From: Marinobacter halophilus
GTDB taxonomy: Bacteria; Pseudomonadota; Gammaproteobacteria; Pseudomonadales; Oleiphilaceae
NCBI RefSeq assembly: GCF_003007685.1
Contig: NZ_PXNN01000014.1
Coordinates: forward strand, 56,001 to 120,000
Reading direction: 5' to 3'
DNA length: 64,000 bases
Part shown: piece by piece, positions 56,334 through 64,000 of the stretch
Position numbering within the stretch: the first letter of the stretch is position 1
Layout: each line of letters starts with the position of its first letter
Made by a program: the position numbers and the translations under genes
Notes under the pieces: model-generated
What the model was told of the DNA's origin: nothing
The model's database searches: none
Seen by the model: the letters and a program-made list of their open reading frames with translations, nothing else

Positions 56334-59300
56334 ATGCTTGAACTTCGCGGCGCCCCCGCGCTCTCGCCTTTCCGTTCCCTGAAGCTGCAGTCCCGGATTC
56401 AGCAACTTGTTCCTGATGTGGGGCATGTGTATGCAGAATTTATGCACTTCGTGGATCTTGATGACGACCTTTCCGATGCGGAACAGGCGATTCTTGACCG
56501 ACTGCTTACCTACGGACCAACCGTTGACGTGGAAGACCCGTGCGGCGTGCTGTTTCTGGTCGTTCCGCGTCCCGGCACTCTTTCGCCCTGGTCGAGCAAG
56601 GCTACTGACATTGCTCGCAACTGCGGGTTGCGCCAGATTCGCAGAATCGAGCGTGGCACTGCCTTTTATGTGCAGTCCGACCGTAAGCTCGGTCTCGAGC
56701 AGCGTGAAAGAATAGCGGCGCTGTTACACGACCGCATGACCCAGAAAGTGTTTCACGAAATGGGTGGGGCAGAACTGCTGTTCAGTCATGAAGAGCCGAG
56801 GCTGCTTGGCCGGGTTCCGGTGCTGGCCGGTGGTCGGAATGCGCTGGTTGAAGCGAACGAACGCCTGGGGCTTGCGCTGGCGGACGACGAAATTGAGTAT
56901 CTGGTGACCTCGTTTACCGATCTTGAGCGCGACCCCACCGACGTCGAATTGATGATGTTTGCTCAGGCAAACTCGGAGCACTGCCGGCATAAGATTTTCA
57001 ATGCCTCCTGGGACATTGATGGCGAGGGTCAGGATAAATCCCTGTTCGCGATGATTCGCAACACCTATGAGATGAACAGCGAAGGCGTGCTCTCAGCGTA
57101 TAAAGACAACGCTTCGGTGATTGTGGGCAGCGAGGCTGGTCGCTTCTTCCCGGCCGCGAATTCCGGTGTTTACGGCTATCACCGTGAGCCGGTACATATC
57201 CTGATGAAGGTCGAAACCCACAATCACCCGACGGCGATTTCACCGTTTGCCGGTGCCGCGACCGGTTCCGGCGGTGAAATCCGGGATGAAGGGGCTACCG
57301 GCCGTGGCTCCAAGCCCAAGGCAGGTCTTTCCGGGTTCACGGTTTCCAACCTGAATCTGCCCGGCGATCAGCAGCCCTGGGAAATCGGTTATGGCAAACC
57401 AGACCGCATTGCCTCCGCCCTGGAAATCATGATCGAAGGGCCGATTGGTGGTGCTGCGTTCAATAATGAATTTGGTCGTCCCAATCTGACCGGTTACTTC
57501 CGGACCTTTGAAGAAAAAGTGCCCGGTGCCGCCGGAGAAGAAGTGCGCGGTTATCACAAGCCGATCATGATTGCGGGTGGCTTGGGTAACATTCGTGAGC
57601 AGCACGTCGAGAAAGGCATTATCCCGGTGGGCGCCAAGCTGATCGTACTGGGGGGGCCATCCATGCTGATCGGCCTTGGTGGTAGTGCTGCTTCGTCCAT
57701 GGACTCTGGCGCCAGCAATGAAAACCTGGATTTCGCATCGGTACAGCGGGACAACCCGGAAATGGAACGCCGCTGTCAGGAAGTCATCGACCGGTGCTGG
57801 CAGATGGGTGACGACAACCCGATCTGCTTTATTCACGACGTCGGTGCCGGTGGCTTGTCTAACGCCATGCCTGAGTTGGTCAAGGACGGCGGCCGTGGCG
57901 GCAAATTTGAGTTGCGGGATATCCCGAGTGATGAGCCCGGCATGTCGCCCCTGGAAATCTGGTGTAACGAATCCCAGGAACGCTACGTTATGGCGGTAGC
58001 ACCGGAAAATCTGGACCTGTTTGATGCTCTTTGCCGGCGTGAGCGATGCCCTTATGCGGTGGTTGGCGAGGCCACGGAAGAGCATCATCTGGCACTGGGC
58101 GATTCCTACTTCAACGACAAACCTGTTGATCTGCCGATGGAAGTTCTGTTCGGCAAGCCGCCACGAATGCACCGCAGTGTCAGCCGGTCATCTTTCACCA
58201 AGCCGATTTTCGATTCCACCAAAATTGACCTTCACGACGCCGTGCGTCGGGTTCTGCGATTGCCGTCGGTGGGTTCCAAGAGTTTCCTGATCACCATTGG
58301 CGATCGCACCATCACCGGGCTGGTCGCCCGGGATCAGATGGTGGGACCATGGCAGGTGCCAGTCAGCGACGTGGCCGTTACAGCAGCCTCATTTGACGTG
58401 GTTTCCGGTGAGGCGATGGCGATGGGCGAACGCACACCGCTTGCGATCATCGACGCGCCGGCATCCGGTCGCATGGCGGTGGGTGAAGCGATTACCAATC
58501 TGGCCGCTGCAGCCATCGGCAAGTTGTCCGATATTCGTTTGTCGGCAAATTGGATGGCCGCCGCCGGCCATCCAGGCGAGGACGAAAATCTGTATGAAAC
58601 CGTCAAGGCGGTTGGTATGGAATTGTGCCCGGCGCTCGGTATCACCATCCCGGTGGGCAAGGACTCCATGTCCATGAAGACCACCTGGGAAGAAGATAAC
58701 GGCGAGCAGAAGAGTGTCACGGCACCGCTGTCGCTGGTGGTCAGTGGCTTTGCGCCGGTGACCGATGTCACGCGCACGCTGACGCCGCAATTGCGCTCAG
58801 ACGCCGGAGAAACCGACCTGATTCTGATCGACCTTGCCGCAGGGCAGAACCGTCTGGGCGGCTCGGCACTGGCGCAGGTCTATCGTCAGGTCGGTGCTGT
58901 GGCACCGGACCTGGACGACCCGGAAGATATCAAAGCGTTTTTCGCTGTTGTCCAGGGGCTGAATGCGGACAATAAGCTGCTGGCTTATCACGATCGCTCC
59001 GACGGTGGTTTGTTCGTAACACTCGCAGAAATGTGTTTTGCCGGCCGCACCGGTGTTGATATCCGGCTGGATGGCCTGGCTGAGGATAAGTCTCAGTTTG
59101 CCCGGGAGCTGTTCAATGAAGAGCTGGGCGCGGTCATTCAGGTGCGTCGTGATGACACGGGCTTTGTGTTGCAGCAATTTTCTGCTGCCGGGCTCGGTGA
59201 TCACACCAGTGTGATTGGCACGCTGAATGACAAAGATCGCATGCACCTGACGTTTGCAGGTGACGCGGTGATCGATGAACCCCGTGCCGATCTGCAACGG

Positions 59301-60239
59301 TTGTGGGCAGAAACCAGCTATCGCATCCAGTCGCTTCGTGATAACGCTGACTGTGCGCAGGAAGAGTTTGATAACCTGCTGGACGCAGAAGATCCCGGCC
59401 TGAGTGTTGACCTCAGTTTTGACATTAATGAAGACGTCGCGGCGCCGTTCCTCAACATGGGTGCTAAACCGAAGGTGGCAGTGCTTCGTGAACAGGGTGT
59501 TAATGGTCAGATTGAAATGGCTGCGGCTTTCGACAGGGCCGGCTTTGAAGCAGTTGATGTCCACATGAGCGATTTGCTGTCGGGCCGCATCACGCTCGAG
59601 AAATTTCAGAGCCTGGTGGCCTGTGGCGGTTTTTCCTACGGGGATGTGCTGGGTGCTGGTGAGGGTTGGGCCAAGTCGATCCTGTTTAACGATCGGGTTC
59701 GCGATCAGTTTGCCGCTTTTTTCAACCGTCAGGACACCCTGGCCCTGGGCGTTTGTAACGGCTGCCAGATGCTGTCCAATCTGCATGAACTGATTCCGGG
59801 CAGTGAAGGCTGGCCACGCTTTGTCCGTAATCAGTCAGAACAGTTTGAGGCTCGTCTGGTGATGGTCGAGGTGGCGCCGTCTCCGTCAGCGTTCCTGGAC
59901 GGTATGGCGGGTTCCTGTATGCCGATCGCGGTTGCCCATGGTGAGGGTCGGATCGAGCTTGCATCCGGTAATTCGGCGCAATCCCTGATCGATAGCGAAT
60001 TGGTCACGATGCGTTACGTGGATAACCGGGGGCAGGTAACTGGCCGCTATCCCTACAACCCGAACGGTTCGGAATCTGGTATTACCGGCGTAACCAGCCG
60101 TGATGGCCGTGTAACCATCATGATGCCGCACCCGGAACGGGTATTCCGCGCGGCTCAGCATTCCTGGCGGCCGGATGACTGGCAGGAAGATGGCCCCTGG
60201 ATCCGCATGTTCAGAAACGCCAGGCGTTGGCTTGGCTGA
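56334..60239 (+). CDS. purL: Phosphoribosylformylglycinamidine synthase
   Basis: 1301 residues, the size of the large single-chain enzyme. [35 protein letters not shown] [15 protein letters not shown], and the glutaminase motif [12 protein letters not shown] are present, and the C-terminal [13 protein letters not shown] matches. It converts FGAR to FGAM in purine synthesis, taking ammonia from glutamine. Single gene with a strong terminator after it; purT, another purine gene, is found further on. Confidence 0.96.
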   Translation: MLELRGAPALSPFRSLKLQSRIQQLVPDVGHVYAEFMHFVDLDDDLSDAEQAILDRLLTYGPTVDVEDPCGVLFLVVPRPGTLSPWSSKATDIARNCGLRQIRRIERGTAFYVQSDRKLGLEQRERIAALLHDRMTQKVFHEMGGAELLFSHEEPRLLGRVPVLAGGRNALVEANERLGLALADDEIEYLVTSFTDLERDPTDVELMMFAQANSEHCRHKIFNASWDIDGEGQDKSLFAMIRNTYEMNSEGVLSAYKDNASVIVGSEAGRFFPAANSGVYGYHREPVHILMKVETHNHPTAISPFAGAATGSGGEIRDEGATGRGSKPKAGLSGFTVSNLNLPGDQQPWEIGYGKPDRIASALEIMIEGPIGGAAFNNEFGRPNLTGYFRTFEEKVPGAAGEEVRGYHKPIMIAGGLGNIREQHVEKGIIPVGAKLIVLGGPSMLIGLGGSAASSMDSGASNENLDFASVQRDNPEMERRCQEVIDRCWQMGDDNPICFIHDVGAGGLSNAMPELVKDGGRGGKFELRDIPSDEPGMSPLEIWCNESQERYVMAVAPENLDLFDALCRRERCPYAVVGEATEEHHLALGDSYFNDKPVDLPMEVLFGKPPRMHRSVSRSSFTKPIFDSTKIDLHDAVRRVLRLPSVGSKSFLITIGDRTITGLVARDQMVGPWQVPVSDVAVTAASFDVVSGEAMAMGERTPLAIIDAPASGRMAVGEAITNLAAAAIGKLSDIRLSANWMAAAGHPGEDENLYETVKAVGMELCPALGITIPVGKDSMSMKTTWEEDNGEQKSVTAPLSLVVSGFAPVTDVTRTLTPQLRSDAGETDLILIDLAAGQNRLGGSALAQVYRQVGAVAPDLDDPEDIKAFFAVVQGLNADNKLLAYHDRSDGGLFVTLAEMCFAGRTGVDIRLDGLAEDKSQFARELFNEELGAVIQVRRDDTGFVLQQFSAAGLGDHTSVIGTLNDKDRMHLTFAGDAVIDEPRADLQRLWAETSYRIQSLRDNADCAQEEFDNLLDAEDPGLSVDLSFDINEDVAAPFLNMGAKPKVAVLREQGVNGQIEMAAAFDRAGFEAVDVHMSDLLSGRITLEKFQSLVACGGFSYGDVLGAGEGWAKSILFNDRVRDQFAAFFNRQDTLALGVCNGCQMLSNLHELIPGSEGWPRFVRNQSEQFEARLVMVEVAPSPSAFLDGMAGSCMPIAVAHGEGRIELASGNSAQSLIDSELVTMRYVDNRGQVTGRYPYNPNGSESGITGVTSRDGRVTIMMPHPERVFRAAQHSWRPDDWQEDGPWIRMFRNARRWLG

Positions 60240-60270
60240 TTAACTAGCGGAAGCTCCGGTGTCATCATAG

Positions 60271-60321
60271 CCGGCCTGCAAGATGCTCCTGAACAGGGCC
60301 ATCTTCAGGCCGGTTTTTTTT
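60271..60321 (+). terminator. Intrinsic terminator of purL
   Basis: CCGGCCTG...AAGATG pairs with CATCTT-CAGGCCGG (one bulged base), ending at 60313 and followed by a run of eight or nine Ts. A good Rho-independent signal 31 bases after the purL stop. Confidence 0.92.
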
Positions 60322-60677
60322 GTTGTAGAGTAAATCGAAGCATGGTTAAAAAGTGGTCAGAAAAACTTGAAAATATGCGTGAAACTTACCAGTCAAGGGC
60401 TTGACTCGATAACTTTATGCACATTCCTGGTGCTTCGTTGGTTGAACTGTGAACAAAGTCCGTGAATTGCGTTCACTTTTTGTGCGGATAACATAACATG
60501 CTGATTTTAATGAATAAAAACAAACGGGTGATTTTGTCGCCAATTTAAGGGAAGGCCAGTAACTGTGGGGCTTGGCGGCGTGTTCCCAAAATCTTTCCCC
60601 AGAGTTATCCACAGATTCTGTGGGTAAGTTCAGAAACCCTTGTTGTGTATGAAACTTGATCGATCTGAGGTGTTTTG
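60322..60677. other. AT-rich intergenic region with two DnaA-box-like sites
   Basis: About 356 bases with no gene. The left part is rich in A and T (around 60440-60560). Near its right end TTATCCACA (60605-60613) faces TGTGGGTAA (60619-60627), an inverted pair of DnaA-box-like 9-mers 51 bases from the next gene start. Confidence 0.55.
60605..60627. promoter_or_regulatory. Inverted pair of DnaA-box-like sites
   Basis: TTATCCACA is a perfect DnaA 9-mer; the facing copy TTACCCACA (read on the minus strand) differs at one base. Separated by 5 bases, they form a near-perfect 10-bp inverted repeat. They could bind DnaA or be the operator of another dimeric regulator. Confidence 0.45.
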
Positions 60678-60989
60678 ATGTATAAATTTTGCTACTTCGT
60701 ACCGGAAAGTCACCTGGAGCAAACAAAGCTCGCATTGTTTGGCGTGGGGGCTGGGAAAATCGGGGATTACGATCAATGTGCCTGGCAAGTTGAAGGCCGG
60801 GGGCAGTTCCGGCCGTTAGCGGGCAGCGATCCTTATCTGGGCGCACTGGGTGAGCTGGAAACGGTTCGCGAGTTCAAGGTTGAGCTGGTTTGCGATGATG
60901 ACGTGGTTGAGTCTGCCGTGAGGGCCTTAAAGCAGGCCCATCCTTATGAGGAGCCAGCTTATGAAGTCTACCGTCTGGAAACACTTTGA
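60678..60989 (+). CDS. YqfO/NIF3-like small domain protein
   Basis: 103 residues from the ATG at 60678. The pattern FCYFVPESHLEQTKLALF and the C-terminal HPYEEPAYEVYRL match the ferredoxin-like (CutA/NIF3 insert) domain also found inside YqfO proteins. A metal or ligand sensor role is possible but unproven. Its stop directly abuts the stop of the convergent Nudix gene (TGATCA). Confidence 0.75.
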   Translation: MYKFCYFVPESHLEQTKLALFGVGAGKIGDYDQCAWQVEGRGQFRPLAGSDPYLGALGELETVREFKVELVCDDDVVESAVRALKQAHPYEEPAYEVYRLETL

Positions 60990-61541
60990 TCAGGCTTTTT
61001 TTGTCAGAGGGTGGCGAATATCGCTCACGTGTACGCCATAGCTGCCGGAGTCCATCTCTCCAAGAAAGAGCTCAAGCGTTTTGCGCACCGTCGGGAACGA
61101 AATTTCATCCCAGGGAATCTCCTCGGGGGCAAACAGTTTTGACTCCAGAGATTCCTCGCCGGCACCAAACTGACCGTCTTTCAGTGTGGCCCGATAGAAC
61201 ATGTGCACCTGATTGATGTGGGGCACATCAATCACCGAATACAGGCCTTCAATGTTAATCTCAGCCAGCGCTTCTTCCAGGGTTTCCCTGGCGGCCGCCT
61301 CTATGGTGGTTTCGGCGTTTTCCATGAATCCTGCCGGTAACGTCCAGTATCCGTAGCGAGGCTCTATGGCTCTACGGCACAGTAGGATCTTGCCTTCCCA
61401 GACCGGAACGGTGCCGGCAACAATTCGCGGATTTTGGTAATGTATGGTGGCGCAGCTGACGCATACATAACGGTGCCGGTTGTCGCCTTCAGGAATGCGT
61501 TGCTCAACCAATTCGCCGCAAGTGCTGCAATACTTCATCAT
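60990..61541 (-). CDS. Nudix hydrolase with N-terminal zinc ribbon
   Basis: 183 residues. The N-terminus has two CxxC pairs (YCSTCGE and CVSCATIHY) that bind zinc, as in NudC-type enzymes. The Nudix box reads [20 protein letters not shown], with preceding WTLPA. It hydrolyses a nucleoside diphosphate-linked substrate; NADH or NAD-capped RNA is possible by analogy. An alternative start is the second Met. Confidence 0.85.
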   Translation of the reverse strand: MMKYCSTCGELVEQRIPEGDNRHRYVCVSCATIHYQNPRIVAGTVPVWEGKILLCRRAIEPRYGYWTLPAGFMENAETTIEAAARETLEEALAEINIEGLYSVIDVPHINQVHMFYRATLKDGQFGAGEESLESKLFAPEEIPWDEISFPTVRKTLELFLGEMDSGSYGVHVSDIRHPLTKKA

Positions 61542-61633
61542 TTTCCCCGTATACTGAATGTCCGTTGGTAGTCAGTTTAACGATCCGGGCTGCTCGTGTC
61601 TCACTCAATATCAGGAAGGCGGCGGAGTAAACT

Positions 61634-62215
61634 TTGCAAGAACTGTTAACCAAACGGTTGTCGAACTATGCACCAAGGCAGCTGGCACTGGATTACCCTG
61701 AGGCCGGTATTCTGGTTCCTGTTACGGACAACCAGCGTGATCCGGAGATGATCTTTACGCTCCGGTCGGCCAATATGAAAACGCATCGGGGCCAGGTTGC
61801 GTACCCGGGTGGCAAGCGTGACCCGACAGATACTTCACTAGCGGCTACCGCGCTACGGGAAACCCATGAGGAAATTGGTATTCCCCCTGATCAGGTCAAG
61901 ATAATTGCGCCCTTGAGCCAGGTCATGTCGCTACACAGGATTCTTGTTACACCTTACGTGGGAGTCGTGCCGGGCGATCATCCTCTGCAGCTGAACCCGG
62001 CTGAAATCGAAAGCGTGTTTCGTGTCCCTATTTCGTTTTTCCTGGAAGACAGGCGCGAACGCACCGATATCCTCAGCTTTCTTGATAGCACGTTGTATGT
62101 TCCCTGCTACCGGTGGGATCGATATCAAATCTGGGGTCTGTCGGCGGTGGTGCTGGTCGATTTTCTCAATGCTGTGTACGATGCCGAAATTGATATTCTT
62201 GAACCGCCCCGCTAA
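61634..62215 (+). CDS. Nudix hydrolase, probable CoA diphosphatase
   Basis: 193 residues starting with TTG at 61634, with GGCGGAG just upstream. The CoA-diphosphatase signature [18 protein letters not shown] precedes the Nudix box core ([11 protein letters not shown]). It cleaves CoA or acyl-CoA to phosphopantetheine products. It is followed 17 bases later by a carbonic anhydrase gene on the same strand and faces the zinc-ribbon Nudix gene. Confidence 0.85.
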   Translation: MQELLTKRLSNYAPRQLALDYPEAGILVPVTDNQRDPEMIFTLRSANMKTHRGQVAYPGGKRDPTDTSLAATALRETHEEIGIPPDQVKIIAPLSQVMSLHRILVTPYVGVVPGDHPLQLNPAEIESVFRVPISFFLEDRRERTDILSFLDSTLYVPCYRWDRYQIWGLSAVVLVDFLNAVYDAEIDILEPPR

Positions 62216-62232
62216 GCCATCCGGAGGAGTCC

Positions 62233-62760
62233 ATGTTCTACAGCCTTGATCAATGCGTGCCGGAAAAAGACGGCAATGGTCAGTTTGTTGCTCACAACGC
62301 CACTGTCATCGGCAACGTTAAGCTGATGGAAAAGTCCAGTGTCTGGTTCAATGTGGTGATTCGAGGTGACAACGAATTGATCACCATCGGTCCTGAATCG
62401 AATGTTCAGGATGGCTCCGTGCTGCACACCGACCCGGGAATTCCCCTGACACTTGGTCGTGGGGTAACCGTTGGCCATAAAGCCATGCTGCACGGTTGTC
62501 AGATTGGGGATTACTCGCTGATTGGTATTAATGCGGTTGTGCTCAATGGGGCCAAAATTGGCAAGCATTGCCTGATTGGGGCAAACACCCTGATACCGGA
62601 AGGTATGGAGGTCCCCGACGGCTCTATGGTGATTGGTTCTCCCGGTAAAATCAGGCGAGAGCTGAATGAAAGCCAGAAGAAGATGCTCGAATTTAGTGCC
62701 ATGCACTATGTTAAAAATGCCGAGCGGTATAAGGCCACCCTGAAGCAAGTCGAGCTTTAA
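62233..62760 (+). CDS. Gamma-carbonic anhydrase family protein
   Basis: 175 residues with hexapeptide repeats (e.g. [40 protein letters not shown]). Metal-ligand histidines lie in [17 protein letters not shown]. This is the PaaY/CaiE/YrdA-like branch: a left-handed beta-helix trimer whose enzymatic activity varies. GGAGG lies 8 bases upstream of the ATG. The DUF1289 gene follows in the same direction. Confidence 0.88.
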   Translation: MFYSLDQCVPEKDGNGQFVAHNATVIGNVKLMEKSSVWFNVVIRGDNELITIGPESNVQDGSVLHTDPGIPLTLGRGVTVGHKAMLHGCQIGDYSLIGINAVVLNGAKIGKHCLIGANTLIPEGMEVPDGSMVIGSPGKIRRELNESQKKMLEFSAMHYVKNAERYKATLKQVEL

Positions 62761-62762
62761 CC

Positions 62763-62945
62763 ATGAAGGTTGCCGATAAAGTGCGTTCTCCATGCGTTAG
62801 CGTATGCGCGTTGGATGAAAATGACATCTGTGTAGGCTGTCAGCGCACGGGTGATGAAATTTTCCGCTGGACCACCATGACCAATGAGGAGCGCCGGGAC
62901 GTTTTGGTCAAAGTAGCTGAGCGGGAAAAGAAGGTCGCAATTTAA
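62763..62945 (+). CDS. DUF1289 small cysteine-rich protein
   Basis: 60 residues. The family pattern [20 protein letters not shown] carries four cysteines likely to bind a metal or iron-sulfur cluster, followed by [16 protein letters not shown]. Function unknown. The ATG is 2 bases after the anhydrase stop, so translation is probably coupled. Confidence 0.88.
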   Translation: MKVADKVRSPCVSVCALDENDICVGCQRTGDEIFRWTTMTNEERRDVLVKVAEREKKVAI

Positions 62946-62967
62946 CCGACACAGGATATTAAATCGA

Positions 62968-64000
62968 ATGACTGACTCCGAAAACGCGGTGCGCATCGGC
63001 ACCCCTCTCAAAACGAGTGCTACCCGCGTGCTTTTCTGTGGATCCGGAGAGCTGGGCAAGGAAGTCGTTATCGAATTGCAGCGATATGGGGTTGAGGTGA
63101 TCGCCCTTGATCGTTACGAAAATGCACCGGCCATGCAGGTAGCGCACAGAAGCTATGTGGTCGATATGCTGGATGGCGAAGCACTGAGAAAGATCATAGA
63201 AAGTGAAAAGCCTGACCTGATCGTCCCGGAGATTGAAGCGATCGCCACCGGTGAACTGGTGAGGCTGGAAGAGCAGGGGTATAACGTGGTGCCAACGGCG
63301 CGAGCGGTCAATCTGACCATGAACCGTGAGGGCATTCGCCGACTGGCCGCTGAAGAGCTTGGTCTGCCTACATCGGCCTATCGCTTTGCAGGTACGCGCG
63401 CAGACTATCTGGCAGCGGTGAGAGAGGTTGGCCTGCCACTGGTTGTAAAGCCAGTGATGAGTTCATCCGGTAAGGGGCAAAGTACTGTAAAGTCCGATGC
63501 TGACGTAGAATTGGCTTGGGAATATGCCCAGACCGGTGGCCGTGCTGGTAAAGGTCGGGTCATCGTCGAAGGGTTTGTTGACTTCGATTATGAGATTACC
63601 TTGCTCACGGTAAGGCATCGGGACGGCATTTCTTTTTGCGACCCGATTGGTCATCGTCAGGAAGACGGGGATTATCGTGAATCCTGGCAGCCGCACCCCA
63701 TGAGTGATAAAGCGTTTGCCCGCTCGACCGAGATTGCCCGAGCGGTGGTAGAGAACCTCGGTGGTTATGGATTGTATGGGGTAGAACTCTTTATAAAGGG
63801 GGATGACGTGTGGTTTTCCGAAGTATCACCCCGCCCTCACGATACCGGCCTGGTTACCCTGATGTCTCAGGATCTTTCAGAGTTTGCCCTGCATGCACGT
63901 GCAATCCTCGGATTACCGATTCCTGCCATCCGTCAGCAAGGCCCGACGGCATCTGCGGTTATTCTGCCGGAAGGAGACTCTGGCAATGTCGTGTTTACCG
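62968..64000 (+). CDS. purT: Formate-dependent phosphoribosylglycinamide formyltransferase PurT (runs off right edge)
   Basis: 344 visible codons from the ATG at 62968; the full enzyme is ~390 residues. ATP-grasp fold: [20 protein letters not shown] at the N-terminus, [13 protein letters not shown], and [17 protein letters not shown]. It makes formyl-GAR from formate in purine synthesis. It follows the DUF1289 gene by 22 bases. No frame break is seen up to the window edge. Confidence 0.95.
   Translation, partial: MTDSENAVRIGTPLKTSATRVLFCGSGELGKEVVIELQRYGVEVIALDRYENAPAMQVAHRSYVVDMLDGEALRKIIESEKPDLIVPEIEAIATGELVRLEEQGYNVVPTARAVNLTMNREGIRRLAAEELGLPTSAYRFAGTRADYLAAVREVGLPLVVKPVMSSSGKGQSTVKSDADVELAWEYAQTGGRAGKGRVIVEGFVDFDYEITLLTVRHRDGISFCDPIGHRQEDGDYRESWQPHPMSDKAFARSTEIARAVVENLGGYGLYGVELFIKGDDVWFSEVSPRPHDTGLVTLMSQDLSEFALHARAILGLPIPAIRQQGPTASAVILPEGDSGNVVFT

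Overview
The window looks like a chromosomal segment of a marine gammaproteobacterium, most likely Marinobacter or a close relative. The best single clue is a 661-residue two-domain fatty acyl-CoA/acyl-ACP reductase (28842-30827), an enzyme known from the wax-ester-making Marinobacter species. Gene order also matches the Pseudomonas/Marinobacter lineage: rnt-pyrC-motY, mltF next to purL, and mtnA / MTA deaminase / ubiG / mupP / yciK. No sequence search could be run, so the genus is an inference.

Layout. 1-3355: end of an MksB-type condensin ATPase followed by mksF and mksE. 3362-4890: a broken PAS-GGDEF gene with a frameshift and an internal deletion. 5103-14502: a DUF3360 permease, an unknown membrane protein, a carboxylesterase, a REP-like hairpin, a spermidine-synthase-like methyltransferase, two coupled SDR dehydrogenases, a large MscS-type channel and a lipoprotein. 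15045-23774: an 8.7-kb genomic island bounded by tRNA-Arg(CCT) and a 23-bp copy of its 3' end. The island holds hsdR-hsdM-hsdS, a DUF3800 gene and an unknown partner coupled to hsdS, and an Mrr-like nuclease. No integrase is visible.

23925-37591: two glycosyltransferases, an M16 protease, the fatty acyl reductase, rnt, pyrC, motY, and a divergent pair made of an HDAC-family deacetylase and a Pat-type protein acetyltransferase. 37612-45414: housekeeping genes, mostly one minus-strand run (MTA deaminase, ubiG, mupP, yciK, a glutaredoxin-like gene, yaaA, a DUF2788 gene, rdgC), with mtnA divergent and an XRE regulator behind prc. 45420-51233: prc and a thiolase / FadJ-like beta-oxidation pair. 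51426-64000: a DUF349 protein, recX, mltF, purL, a YqfO-like protein, two Nudix enzymes, a gamma-carbonic anhydrase, a DUF1289 protein and the start of purT.

How the genes connect: the beta-oxidation pair and the acyl reductase fit a lipid-degrading, wax-storing lifestyle. ubiG, mupP, mtnA and the MTA deaminase cover quinone synthesis, cell-wall recycling and methionine salvage. The accessory part is the restriction island; its most interesting element is the DUF3800 plus 162-residue pair welded to the type I restriction-modification operon.
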